Positions 1 to 8,197 of a DNA stretch of 64,000 nt are shown here, one piece after another. Made by a program: the position numbers and the translations under genes. This stretch comes from Micromonospora rhizosphaerae (GTDB taxonomy: Bacteria; Actinomycetota; Actinomycetes; Mycobacteriales; Micromonosporaceae), in the NCBI RefSeq assembly GCF_900091465.1, contig NZ_FMHV01000002.1:6696001-6760000 (forward strand), read 5' to 3'. Position 1 is the stretch's first letter; the number at the start of each line of letters is the position of its first letter. The notes below the pieces were generated by a model. The model was not told the origin of the DNA. It saw nothing but the letters and a program-made list of their open reading frames with translations, and did not search any database.

Positions 1-2869
1 CGGTGGCGGCGATGTTGACGAGGTCCGCAACAGGCCACGGCCCCCGAAAGTCCTCCTGGCGGAGCAGTGACAGCAGCCAGTCACGTTCTTCAGGCCGGAA
101 CAGCGCGGCGTCACCGCGCGCGGTGCCGCGTTGCAGCAGGTGCAGGCCGACCAGCCGGAGCGACATGGACGGCTGGCAACGCGCCCAGCCGATCAAGCGG
201 GTCGTCTCGGGCGCCTCGGCCCAGCCGTTGCCGAGGGCGAGGATGGCGGCGGCCTGCGTTGCGGAGGATGGCCCGGTCTCGGTGAGCGCCACCAGCCGGT
301 GCACCGGGCGTGGCTGACCGCCGAACCGACGCGCGATCGCCAGCGCCCCATTGACCTTCACGTTGTCCTCCGGGTGCCGGATGCCCCAGAGCAGGCACTC
401 GGCCGCGACATCGTCGGCGATGTCGAGATCACGCAGCGCCCACATGGTTGGTGACGGGTTGGGGCGAGGTGCAGTGAGCCACCGTTTCATGATCGGAAGC
501 AAGTGACTGCGGGCGGAATGGCTCGCCAGCGTGCCGACCAGCGCGGTGATGAGGTTCGCCCGATGACGCAGCGACGGATGGGTCTCGACACGCTCGACGA
601 GCCGGTTTGAGTAAACGGCCTGAGACCTCGGGGTGAGCTTGACGCCTGCGGCGAGCGCCTCGGCGACCAACTCGTATCCGTCGACATCTGCCCACCGCCC
701 GCCACCGGCGTCAAGTGCCGCAGTGAGCAGTGGTGCGGTTGCGTGAGAGCTGACCTGCGCGGTCAGAAGTGCGAGGAGCACGTCGCGCCAGGCCGGATCA
801 TGGATGAACCGCCGCACGGCCTCGACCTGCGCGTCGGCCGGCAGCGTGGCGAGATACTGGCCGGCCATGTGGTCGAGCACGACCCGGTGCAGGAAGCCGA
901 AGGCACCGGCGCCGTGTGACACGACGAGACCAAACTCGTCTTCCGCCATGGCGAGGACCGCATCGGCGATCTTACGGGCGGCCGACTGCTCGTAACCGAG
1001 GACTTCGTCGTCGGTCATTGACTCGACAATGAGCTTACGCATCTCCGGCTTAGTGACGGTGCCGGCGGGGTCCTTAACGCGAAGGTGGTATGCCACGGCG
1101 GCGAACAGCGTGCTCACCTCGGTGGCCGTCAGCGGTCCTCCGTCGGCGTGTGAGGCACGCTGTCGCATCTGGGGATGCTTTTCGATAAGCAACTCGACGA
1201 GTCGGGCGTAGATTTTGAACCGCTGCCGCGGCAAGGGCTCGCCCTGCCATGTCGCCGCTAGGAGCGTCAGGAAGAGGGGGGACCGGGAGAGCTCGGCGAG
1301 TTCTGTTGTGGCCGCGAGTTGGTCGAGAAACGGTTCGACGCCTGCGCTCCACGCCGACGGAGCGGCCGGGACGGATTCCGGATGTGTGACTGGCAGGAGG
1401 ATTTCGGCCGCGATAGTACGGCGCTGCTCGTCAGTCAGTGGCGTGATCTCCGCTTGCGCCCAGGGGAGCCGCCAGTTGAGCCGGTCGACTGCGTACGGGC
1501 GGGTGGAGAGGATCGCTGAGGCGTTGGTGCGACCGAGAAATGCCTCCAATAGCCCGAGAGCCCGTTCGGCTGCTCTAACGTCGCTCCACTCGTCGACACC
1601 GTCGACGAGCAGCAACAATCGGTCGTCCTGCAGTGCACACTCGACCAGCGGCCACAGGTGAGCGGCACTCTGCGACTTCAGCCAGGCTTCGGCAGCCGAA
1701 ACGAGCGAGTTCTCCGTCGACGCTTCTAGGTGGCGGCACAGGAACCCAAACGGCAGCCAGATCGGCAGGTCAGTGGCGTGTTTCCGCTGCAGCGCGATCG
1801 ACTGCGGCTGGGACGAGAGCAGGTCCGTTGCCGCGAACCGCAGGAGGCTCGACTTACCTGCTCCGGGACGGCCGATGAGCAGCCGGTACTTACCCCCGGC
1901 CAGCCACTCATCGGCCCCGACGGTGCCGACCGTTGCCGGCGTGGATCGGCCTGTGCTGTTGAGTAGCCAGCGGGCGGATCTGAACGACTGCCTGCGGGTA
2001 CCCAGCCTGGAGGCGATGTAGGTATGCCCGTCGACCGGACTTTGCCCAGGTTCCTGACCGTCACCGGTCGCCTCGCGTCGTTCCGTGTCGACGATGTTGG
2101 ACTGCTGCCGGTTGGAGTCAACATCCAAAATCACAAACTGTTGGTCGGGTTCGGTGTTTTCGATCGGATGGACTCCGCCTTGGGCGTAGAAGACCGCCCG
2201 ATAGAGATCATGGAGCCCGGCCCGTAGTTCTCTACTGTCCTGATGGGACAGGTTGTTGGCGAGGGCTCGGGCTGCCTCCTGGCCGCAGAAGCGCTCGACC
2301 CATGGCCGACCGAAGAAGTCGTCGACGATGCGAGGCTGATCCTTCAGCAGCGTGGAGACTTCCTGCACACCCCACGGAACGAAGGTGATCCCGAGTTTGG
2401 CCAGCCGTTCGGTCTGGTCGCGGATCGCGGCGTCCAGCTTCGTGGCCTGCAGATCGAACGAGGTGGCGAAATGGAACGCTGCCGTCTTCCTGGCCCATTC
2501 GCCCTTCAGCAAGTCGTCAACAGCCTTCTTGATCTTGGCTGCGGTCAGCGATTGGATCCGCCGGGATTGCAGGGTGATGTAGTCCCGCCCGCCGGTTTCA
2601 CCGTCTATCAGGTCCAGCGGGAGCCGAGCGTAAGCGTCGATCCCGGCCTGGGCCTGACCTGGAACGCCGAAGAGCTTGGCGTACTGAACCGGCCGGACGG
2701 TATGTAGCAGTCTGAGGAACAGGCGCTCGGCGTCGGGCCAGTGCAGATCCCCGATGGGCAGCACCTGAGCCTTGGTTTCGATCGGCGGTGCGGGAAGCGG
2801 CCCTGTGGGGGCAGCCCATAAGAGCGCTTCGGCCCGGTCCGCGCCGTCCGTCTCGTCTGCGTAGGCCAT
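1..2869 (-). CDS. NACHT-type STAND NTPase with N-terminal restriction-endonuclease-like domain (partial, 3' end off window)
   Basis: An uninterrupted reading frame of 956 codons runs from ATG at 2869 off the left edge; a GAAGGAAAG ribosome site precedes it. Residues about 60-140 resemble the Mrr-like endonuclease fold found at the front of bacterial NACHT defence proteins: FGVPGQAQAGIDAYAR (67-82), then YITLQSRR (97-104), where families usually have Q-C-K. A P-loop GRPGAGKS has its lysine at 339, and the Walker B/NACHT motif LLLLVDGVDE ends at 427. SAILSTRP follows as sensor. The rest is helical, as in STAND sensors. By family knowledge such proteins detect phage components and trigger an effector. 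The Q-S-R in place of Q-C-K may weaken nuclease activity. The immediate neighbour is another nuclease-like gene and the pair lies on an integrative island. Anti-phage function is inference. Confidence 0.85.
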   Translation of the reverse strand, partial: MAYADETDGADRAEALLWAAPTGPLPAPPIETKAQVLPIGDLHWPDAERLFLRLLHTVRPVQYAKLFGVPGQAQAGIDAYARLPLDLIDGETGGRDYITLQSRRIQSLTAAKIKKAVDDLLKGEWARKTAAFHFATSFDLQATKLDAAIRDQTERLAKLGITFVPWGVQEVSTLLKDQPRIVDDFFGRPWVERFCGQEAARALANNLSHQDSRELRAGLHDLYRAVFYAQGGVHPIENTEPDQQFVILDVDSNRQQSNIVDTERREATGDGQEPGQSPVDGHTYIASRLGTRRQSFRSARWLLNSTGRSTPATVGTVGADEWLAGGKYRLLIGRPGAGKSSLLRFAATDLLSSQPQSIALQRKHATDLPIWLPFGFLCRHLEASTENSLVSAAEAWLKSQSAAHLWPLVECALQDDRLLLLVDGVDEWSDVRAAERALGLLEAFLGRTNASAILSTRPYAVDRLNWRLPWAQAEITPLTDEQRRTIAAEILLPVTHPESVPAAPSAWSAGVEPFLDQLAATTELAELSRSPLFLTLLAATWQGEPLPRQRFKIYARLVELLIEKHPQMRQRASHADGGPLTATEVSTLFAAVAYHLRVKDPAGTVTKPEMRKLIVESMTDDEVLGYEQSAARKIADAVLAMAEDEFGLVVSHGAGAFGFLHRVVLDHMAGQYLATLPADAQVEAVRRFIHDPAWRDVLLALLTAQVSSHATAPLLTAALDAGGGRWADVDGYELVAEALAAGVKLTPRSQAVYSNRLVERVETHPSLRHRANLITALVGTLASHSARSHLLPIMKRWLTAPRPNPSPTMWALRDLDIADDVAAECLLWGIRHPEDNVKVNGALAIARRFGGQPRPVHRLVALTETGPSSATQAAAILALGNGWAEAPETTRLIGWARCQPSMSLRLVGLHLLQRGTARGDAALFRPEERDWLLSLLRQEDFRGPWPVADLVNIAAT

Positions 2870-3010
2870 CCTCGTCTTTCCTTCGCCGAAACTCGCCGGT
2901 GCTCCCGCTGCAGGGTCGAGCAGGAGAGGCGCCCAATCTTCGCACGCAGGTGCCGCATGGATCTGTCGGCGGAGGACACCTTCCGGCTGTCGACTGCCGA
3001 CACTGCCGAA

Positions 3011-3051
3011 TTGATCTCTTTAAGGATCAAGGCGGCCCGCTAGCGGGCCGC
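3011..3051. repeat. Paired palindromes
   Basis: TTGATC-8-GATCAA (3011-3030) is followed at once by a perfect 20-base palindrome GCGGCCCGCTAGCGGGCCGC (3032-3051). A degenerate relative of the whole block lies at about 14387-14440, so it is an element feature and not chance GC richness. Role unknown; a terminator, origin or protein-binding site are all possible. Confidence 0.7.
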
Positions 3052-3066
3052 GCCGGCCCGGCCCCG
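3043..3066 (+). repeat. 24-base direct repeat, copy 1
   Basis: Identical over 24 bases to 14417-14440. It overlaps the right half of the palindrome at 3032-3051. Similar bases (GGATCAAGG) precede both copies. Confidence 0.8.
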
Positions 3067-3218
3067 GCCTGCTGGCGACCTCCGGCCGGCATCGGCCGGG
3101 CCGGCCGGCCACGCTTAGGGACGACCAGGACCATGAAGACCTCGGGGCTCTGCCCCGAACCCCAACCCTCCTCAGAGATCGTCCGGGCGGATCCCCTCGC
3201 CGGCCACCACAAGGGCTA

Positions 3219-3292
3219 CCAGCCTCCCCGGACGGGGCCAAGGTCGTTCGTCCGGTGGGGCGCTCCACCTTGTCCCCGTCCGGGGAGGCTGG
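3219..3292. terminator. Long inverted repeat, probable terminator of the nuclease gene
   Basis: Arms 3219-3243 and 3268-3292 are 25 bases each with one mismatch, around a 24-base loop. It lies about 105 bases beyond the stop of the minus-strand nuclease gene (3398) and before the NACHT gene. There is no clear U tract. Termination is the simplest reading. Confidence 0.55.
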
Positions 3293-3397
3293 ACGGTCTA
3301 CGACTGCCCGACGAGGAGATCCTTTCCACCCCTTGTGCTAAAGGCGCGCCTCTTGAGCACGGACCGGAGATAGAGGTAGATCCCACGTAGCCGGAGA

Positions 3398-4741
3398 CTA
3401 GCCGACAGAAGTATCCCTCACGGCCTGACGTGGAACAGCAGGCTGAACCGATTTGACGATATCGCTTGCCGAGATCCTGCGAGATCTGATCACACGGTCG
3501 GCGAAATTCATTGCGTCACGCTTGGCAATTCCTGACACAAATTTGCGTATTTCGTCGCCCAGATTTCCGACCCCTTCAACGTAGACGATATTGAACCTCG
3601 CGTCTCGAGGGCCGGGTGCACCCGGATGCCGCCTCGGCCGCCCGACATCCCGATATTGCAACGCCCTATTCAAATGCTGCCTTGCGTCTGCACCGACGCG
3701 AGCCGTGGTTACTATCACTCCATGCGCCGGATCGATAATCCCGATCTTAGCGCCAAAGGAGTAGGCCTCCCCGAGGCTGAACTCCTTATCCTTGAGTTCG
3801 AAGAGTGTCAGCTCGCCACCGATGTCTGCTACACAGTCAACCTCGTCGCCCTCCAGCATTGCTTCAATCAGAATGCGGTCGGGTTCAACCCCGGCCGCTA
3901 TTAGCTCCTTATGAACGATAATCGAAAGCCACCTGCTCTTGTCCAAGAGCTTTATAGCTCCATCCGTCAGGCTAACTGCGTCTTCTTGGCGTTCTTCGTC
4001 AATTGGCCTGCCACAACCGCACCGGACGCCTTGGGCTGAAAGGGAGGTGATTGCTTGGCTGGACGGAACGCGGAAGGCTTGCCGCGAGGTGCTTCGGCAC
4101 ATTACAACGGTTTCGGTGACCAGCAATCCAGCCTCATCCATCTGCGCCCGGATGGCTCCGACATCCGCGCGGGGGGCAGACTTCAGCTGCTTTGCTAGGT
4201 CTGAAACAAGAAGTCCGCCCGACTGCTTGATCGCTATAGCCAGTGAGCGTAAATCCCGATCGGTGAGCGAGTTTGCCATTGCAATTTCGTCATCTAACGG
4301 CTTTTCAAAACCTTCTTGCACTTTTTCTTTGAGCTCGTCAAATTCGCCCGTTGTATACCAGAAGGGTTTGAGCTCGATTTTTAGTGCGCTTTCGATCTCC
4401 TTCGTGAACTCTTCGAGCAGTTCCGATGGAGTCCCGTCTGTAACTGCCCCCAGGTAAAAGAACCGCCGCCCTCCGGAATTGATTTCCTCGGCAACGAGGT
4501 ACAGCTCCCCGTTCGCAATGAAAATTTCACCCCAGGCAATTTGACGTATAGTGGGAGAGTAGCGGGATTCGCCCTCTCCTTCGAATTCCACCAGGCGCTT
4601 GCTCTTCAGTATTGCGCGTTGCGCGTCGAGCCCTGTCTTAAGAAACGGGTTGCCGAGCTTCGATAGTCGGTTCACTAGTTCGGAAGCGTTGGCTGCTGCG
4701 GTCGCAGATAAGGTCGCGCGCCTCATGGTAAGCCGAATCAT
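3398..4741 (-). CDS. PD-(D/E)XK nuclease-like protein with winged-helix-like middle
   Basis: From ATG 4741 the protein has 447 residues; ATG 4726 is equally possible, and the frame stays open up to 4945 inside the tRNA remnant. Residues about 150-220 look like a winged helix (SLAIAIKQSGGLLVSDLAKQ), followed by a CGCGRP turn. The C-terminal third carries D302 and then LFELKDK with E315 and K317, the D-x12-E-x-K spacing of PD-(D/E)XK nucleases such as Mrr or Card1-like effectors. Base composition is visibly lower in GC than neighbours, which suggests recent arrival. It ends next to a tRNA-Gly attachment remnant and is followed by the NACHT gene on the same strand, 528 bases away. A role in defence, alone or with the NACHT protein, is inference. 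Confidence 0.7.
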   Translation of the reverse strand: MIRLTMRRATLSATAAANASELVNRLSKLGNPFLKTGLDAQRAILKSKRLVEFEGEGESRYSPTIRQIAWGEIFIANGELYLVAEEINSGGRRFFYLGAVTDGTPSELLEEFTKEIESALKIELKPFWYTTGEFDELKEKVQEGFEKPLDDEIAMANSLTDRDLRSLAIAIKQSGGLLVSDLAKQLKSAPRADVGAIRAQMDEAGLLVTETVVMCRSTSRQAFRVPSSQAITSLSAQGVRCGCGRPIDEERQEDAVSLTDGAIKLLDKSRWLSIIVHKELIAAGVEPDRILIEAMLEGDEVDCVADIGGELTLFELKDKEFSLGEAYSFGAKIGIIDPAHGVIVTTARVGADARQHLNRALQYRDVGRPRRHPGAPGPRDARFNIVYVEGVGNLGDEIRKFVSGIAKRDAMNFADRVIRSRRISASDIVKSVQPAVPRQAVRDTSVG

Positions 4742-4937
4742 CCGACCATTGTGTACGGTTAGGCCTCGGCTGCCTAGAGGCGACATTGTCTTGCAGGTGA
4801 CACCTGCAAAGTCCTGCCCTAGCGTGCCATCCACGTGCCAGTAGCCGGTGCCCGGCACGGTCAACACCGGGCACGAACGGTCACACATCTGATGCCTTGA
4901 CCTGGGCCACCAGGTCCTCGGCGGCTGCGATCGTCGT

Positions 4938-4982
4938 CCTTCCAAACTGACGGTGCGGGTTCGATTCCCGTCGCCCGCTCCA
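4938..4982 (+). repeat. tRNA-Gly(TCC) 3'-half remnant, attachment site 1
   Basis: Forty-five bases run from the anticodon loop (CTTCCAA, anticodon TCC) through the variable region and T-arm (GCGGG-TTCGATT-CCCGT) to CGCCCGC-T-CCA. No matching D-arm or 5' acceptor GCGGGCG lies upstream, so this is not a functional tRNA. A break point in the anticodon loop is typical for tyrosine-integrase attachment sites. Confidence 0.85.
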
Positions 4983-4987
4983 ACACG

Positions 4988-5024
4988 AAGGCCCAGGTCA
5001 GACGATGTGTCCGACCTGGGCCTT
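4988..5024. terminator. Bidirectional hairpin next to attachment site 1
   Basis: Perfect 12-base arms AAGGCCCAGGTC (4988-4999) and its complement (5013-5024) enclose a 13-base loop, ending in CCTTGTT. It lies 22 bases beyond the stop of the integrase fragment. A similar hairpin follows attachment site 3. Confidence 0.7.
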
Positions 5025-5045
5025 GTTCATGCCCGACGGCCGGGG

Positions 5046-5504
5046 CTAGCGGTCGTGCCCGCTGCGTGCCCGATACCGCTCCTCAGCAATGCTGGCGCTG
5101 AGGGCATCGGCAATGCTCTTGTCGCGCTGAGTTGTGGCGTGTTGGTAGATCATCGCGGCGCGGGTTGATCCGTATCCCATGCGCGCCATGAGGTCCGCCA
5201 GGCTGGCACCCGTGCCAGCGGCGAGGGTGTTCCCGGTGTGCCGTAGGTCATGGAAGTGGAACCCGGGCAGCCCGGCGGCAGTGGCCGAGGCGGACCAGCC
5301 GGCCGCCTTCTGGAAGTTGGAGCGGCGCAGGGCGGCACCCTTCGCGCCGGTGAAGACCAGGGCGTCAGGGTCGTCGGCGACGAAGTCGCGCAGGTGACGC
5401 CGGAGGTCCGGGCGGATCGAGCAGACCGCCGCCGGGACCGCCAGCGTCCGTCTGTGCGTCAAGGCCGTCTTGACGTGGCGGCCCCGACAGCGGCCCGCTC
5501 CCAC
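5046..5504 (-). pseudogene. Tyrosine recombinase (integrase), C-terminal fragment
   Basis: Up to 152 residues remain. The catalytic C-terminal half is clear: DALVFTGAKGAALRR, then GLPGFHFHDLRHTGNTLA with the H-x-x-R box, and AAMIYQHAT with the nucleophile tyrosine. The N-terminal arm and core-binding domains and the first catalytic arginine are absent, so full-length integrase (usually about 370-400 residues) has been truncated at about 5500. Its 3' end faces the attachment site at 4938, the normal arrangement for actinobacterial integrative elements. It is unlikely to be active. Confidence 0.85.
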
Positions 5505-5684
5505 AAGGGCGGGTCGACGGCGACGGGATGGCGAGGTTCCGCTGGCTGGGTCAATGCCTCACCAACACGCATGCGACACGGGGCGGGTCGAGCGTCCACC
5601 CGGCCCCCCAGCTATTGATGGGGGTCGCCAGATCTTGTCGGCGGCCGCGGGGTGGCGGCTGCGTCGATCGTTTGGGCGAGGCCG

Positions 5685-6065
5685 TCAGAGTGGGTCGAGG
5701 CGGCGCTTGAGCAGGCAGAACTCGTTGCCTTCTGGATCGGCGAGGACGTGCCAGGACGCATCCGCAGGCTGACCGATGTCGACGAGTTTGGCCCCGGCGG
5801 CCAGGAGGCGCTCGAGCTCGGCGTCCTGATCGCGGTCGGTGGGGTTGACGTCGATGTGCAGCCGGGCATGCCCATTCTTCGGCTCGTCGTTGCGGATGAG
5901 GAAGATCGTCGGCTGCGGGCCGCCGAACCCTTCGCGCGGACCTATCTCGATGCAGCCCTCCGCTTCGCGATCGAGCTCTATGAAGTCCAGGACCTCGCAC
6001 CAGAACCGCGCCAGCGCCTCGGGGTCGCGGCACTTGAGCACGAGCTCACTGATACGGCATGCCAT
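5685..6065 (-). CDS. VOC (glyoxalase/bleomycin-resistance-like) family protein
   Basis: A 126-residue single-domain protein. It starts MACRISELVLKCRDP, keeps RFWCEVLDF, the central HARLHIDV strand and ends LADPEGNEFCLL, which is the beta-alpha-beta-beta-beta pattern of the Glyoxalase_6 group. Metal ligands in this family come from the H of the central strand and the E of GNEF. Substrate cannot be told. It is the only intact gene of the short second element, upstream of the integrase fragment and on the same strand. Confidence 0.8.
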   Translation of the reverse strand: MACRISELVLKCRDPEALARFWCEVLDFIELDREAEGCIEIGPREGFGGPQPTIFLIRNDEPKNGHARLHIDVNPTDRDQDAELERLLAAGAKLVDIGQPADASWHVLADPEGNEFCLLKRRLDPL

Positions 6066-6462
6066 TGACGAAACCTACTCTCAGCATGGGAACTGCCGGG
6101 GCGGCCGCACGCGGATCTCATGGGCTCCCTGCAGTGAGAACAAGCTCGCGATCGTACCGGGCGAGGCGAGCGGGCTCGAATTGATTTCAGGCCCTCGCCT
6201 GGCCAGGTCGCCAGGCGGGGCCGAGGAACACGCCGGACGCGTGCCCAGGGGTTCCATCGGCCATGCGGCCCATTCCCCGGCTCCTTTCCCTGGGAAGGGA
6301 CGTGCACAGCCTCCCAGGGCTCGGGGCGTGCCCGCTGCGTGCCCGACAGTCGGGTCAACCGAGGTCAGCAACGGCATCTCCCTGCCCGGGCTCTCACTCG
6401 CTCTCTGGACGACGAGCCTTGTCACCCGCAGGTTCACGATGATCTGCTTGGCGATCAAGGCA
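6066..6462. other. Gene-free stretch before attachment site 2
   Basis: I see no supported gene. A 20-base run CGTGCCCGCTGCGTGCCCGA at 6327-6346 repeats 5054-5073 at the end of the integrase fragment, which hints that this segment also derives from element ends. Confidence 0.5.
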
Positions 6463-6507
6463 CCTTCCAAACTGACGGTGCGGGTTCGATTCCCGTCGCC
6501 GGCTCCA
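6463..6507 (+). repeat. tRNA-Gly(TCC) 3'-half remnant, attachment site 2
   Basis: Matches site 1 over 45 bases with one change in the acceptor arm (CGCCGGC instead of CGCCCGC). No 5' half upstream. It is followed by GGCCCAGGTCAG, the left arm of the hairpin seen after sites 1 and 3, here without the right arm. Confidence 0.85.
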
Positions 6508-6599
6508 CCAGCCTCCGGCCCAGGTCAGAGGCTGCATCCCCCGATCCTGGTCAGGTCGACCACTCCCCCGCTTTGATCTTGCGGGCCATCCGTGGGCCA

Positions 6600-6940
6600 C
6601 TAGCTGCTCTGGCCGCCCTTGCGGTGGGCCTGCCGGGCGATCCGCCGATCCATGGCCGAGGCGATCTCGCGGTCCCGCTCACTGGTCGCGTGCTGGTAGA
6701 TCAACGCCGCCCGCATGCTTGCGTGCCCATTCGCTGCATCAGCTCGCGAGTGCTCGCGCCAGAGGGTGCGGCGAGGGTGTTGCCGGTGTGCCGCAGGTCA
6801 TGGAAGTGGAAGCCGGGCAGTCCCAGCGCTGCGACCGTCCGCGTCCACTTGACCGCCCGGCCGAAGTTGCCGGACCGCAGCAGTGCGCCCTTGTCGCCGG
6901 TGAAGCCTAGGGCGTCATGGGAGCGTCTGTTGCGCCGCCG
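6600..6940 (-). pseudogene. Tyrosine recombinase, frameshifted C-terminal fragment
   Basis: Read from right to left, the fragment begins DALGFTGDKGALLRSGNF and continues GLPGFHFHDLRHTGNTLA and RELMQRMG. A one-base loss at about 6723 then throws it out of frame. In the next frame HASMRAALIYQHATSERDRE continues the protein, including the nucleophile tyrosine, to a TAG at 6600-6602. Its 3' end faces attachment site 2. Residues matching an integrase N-terminus lie separately at about 9430-9590. Confidence 0.85.
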
Positions 6941-7424
6941 TTCGAACGGCGACCTGCGCTGGCCGGGCGGGCCCGGAACGGGATGAGCATGCCGCCGATG
7001 TCGACAAAGATCAACGGTCGCATGACGCCGGGAAGCACTGCCGAACGGTACCGCTGATCGGCGGCGCGCCCGGATGCCAGTTGGCTTCAGCGACCGTGAC
7101 GCTCCGCAGGGCGTGGGGCGCGGATGAGCGGTCACGCCGTGCCGTATCTGCAAACGAGGGGCGAACATCCACGACACTCAGACCTGCTCGGCCTCCCCAG
7201 CTGCTCGCGGTTTGCCGGGGAGTCAAGCGGGCGAGTGTGCGTTTCAAGGGACGGAGGTCGATCCTTTCCTCAGTCACTACGTCGGGGCTGCCTTGAAAGG
7301 AGTTTCCGGGATGGTGTCGTATCAAGGCGTAGCCGTTCGTGGAACCAGTGTGCGGCGGCCGGCTGGGCCGCCGGACACGAGGAGTCGGGAAAGGCCCTCG
7401 TCCCGCGACCGAGAGGAGAAGACC
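6941..7424. other. Gene-free stretch upstream of the ECF42 operon
   Basis: No recognisable gene. It separates the integrase fragment from the YCII genes and should contain the operon promoter; TGTCGT at 7315-7320 with TCGTGG 16 bases later is a weak match to the promoter form reported for ECF42 sigma factors. Confidence 0.4.
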
Positions 7425-7805
7425 ATGACGGAGTACCTGATCACCTTCAACGATGAGTGGGTGCCCGACCACACGGCGGAGGAACTGCGCGAGAAGGCCA
7501 CGGCCGCCCGAGCCGTGATCGAGGAGATGCAGGCCGACGGCGTCCTGATCTTCACCAACGGCGGACTCGACCGGTCCACCGCGGTGTGCAGTGTCGAGCC
7601 GGTTGACGGCAAGCCCGTCTTCACCGACGGCCCGTACGTCGAGACCAAGGAGCACCTCGGCGGCTTCGCCGTCGTGGACGTGCCCGACGACGCGGCGGCG
7701 CGATACTGGGCCGGCAGGCTCGCGACCGTGCTCGACTGGCCGCAGGAGGTGCACCGGTTCCGCGGTCCCGGGCAGGCCCGGCGTAACGGCTCTGGGGAGA
7801 AGTGA
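7425..7805 (+). CDS. YCII-related (DGPF) family protein
   Basis: A 126-residue protein starting at ATG 7425 after a GAGAGGAGAAG ribosome site; the frame is open further upstream from TTG 7212, but that part has no family match. It contains the DGPY motif (FTDGPYVETKEHLGGF) that names the DGPF/YCII group. The protein family has a ferredoxin-like dimeric fold with unknown chemistry. It overlaps by four bases with a second YCII gene and lies in the same operon as an ECF42-type sigma factor, the standard genomic partnership. Confidence 0.85.
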   Translation: MTEYLITFNDEWVPDHTAEELREKATAARAVIEEMQADGVLIFTNGGLDRSTAVCSVEPVDGKPVFTDGPYVETKEHLGGFAVVDVPDDAAARYWAGRLATVLDWPQEVHRFRGPGQARRNGSGEK

Positions 7806-8197
7806 GCGCGGTGCCCAGGTACCTGCTGTCCGTCTACGGACCGGCCGAGCGCACCGAGTTCGGCACCTACCCCTCCCAGGAGGCCATGCTGCAGGCGTTC
7901 GCCGACACCGGTGCCTTCACCGAGAGGCTCCAGAGGGACGGTCACTTCATCTTCGCCGACGGCCTGGAGCCCGCGACGACCGCCACCACCGTCGATGGGA
8001 AGGGCGAGAAGCCGGCCTTCACCGACGGGCCCTACCTGGAGACGAAGGAGTACCTCGACGGTTTCTGGGTCATCGATGCGGCCGACCTCGACGTGGCCCT
8101 GGCGCTTGCCGCCGAGGGGTCGAAAGCGTGCCGCGGCACGGTCGAGGTGCGTCCATTCCGAACCGAGGAATCCGTCCTAGCGTTGCTGGTGCCGTGA
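7802..8197 (+). CDS. YCII-related (DGPF) family protein, second copy
   Basis: A 131-residue paralogue of its upstream neighbour, starting with GTG inside that gene's stop region (GTGA overlap); GTG 7811 is an alternative. It shows PRYLLSVYG at the start and FTDGPYLETKEYLDGFWVI in the middle, the DGPF signature. By family knowledge DGPF proteins accompany ECF42 sigma factors; whether they regulate it or are merely co-expressed is not settled by the sequence. It overlaps the sigma gene by a second GTGA junction. Confidence 0.85.
   Translation: MSAVPRYLLSVYGPAERTEFGTYPSQEAMLQAFADTGAFTERLQRDGHFIFADGLEPATTATTVDGKGEKPAFTDGPYLETKEYLDGFWVIDAADLDVALALAAEGSKACRGTVEVRPFRTEESVLALLVP

Larger units (their letters stand above)
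2870..3397. other. Intergenic region with palindromes, no gene seen
   Basis: No convincing coding frame. It holds the NACHT gene promoter side, two adjacent palindromes at 3011-3051, a 24-base segment repeated at 14417, and a long inverted repeat at 3219-3292, each listed separately. Confidence 0.7.
4907..5024. repeat. Extended element-junction repeat, copy 1
   Basis: This stretch (flank, attachment core, hairpin) is related to 14737-14849: the 19-base flank 4907-4925 matches 14737-14755 with one mismatch, the core matches, and both cores are followed by a GCCCAGGTC hairpin, with equal spacing. The two junctions were therefore made by related elements. Confidence 0.75.

Noticed and set aside
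1726..2124. 132-codon minus-strand frame
   Set aside because: Shadow in another frame of the NACHT gene, whose own frame contains the P-loop at this place.
4938..4982. Functional tRNA-Gly gene
   Set aside because: Only the 3' half is present at each of the three sites; no D-arm or 5' acceptor strand can be found upstream.
6081..6470. 129-codon minus-strand frame starting in attachment site 2
   Set aside because: Starts inside the tRNA remnant with a TTG, no family resemblance, biased composition. Not supported as a gene.
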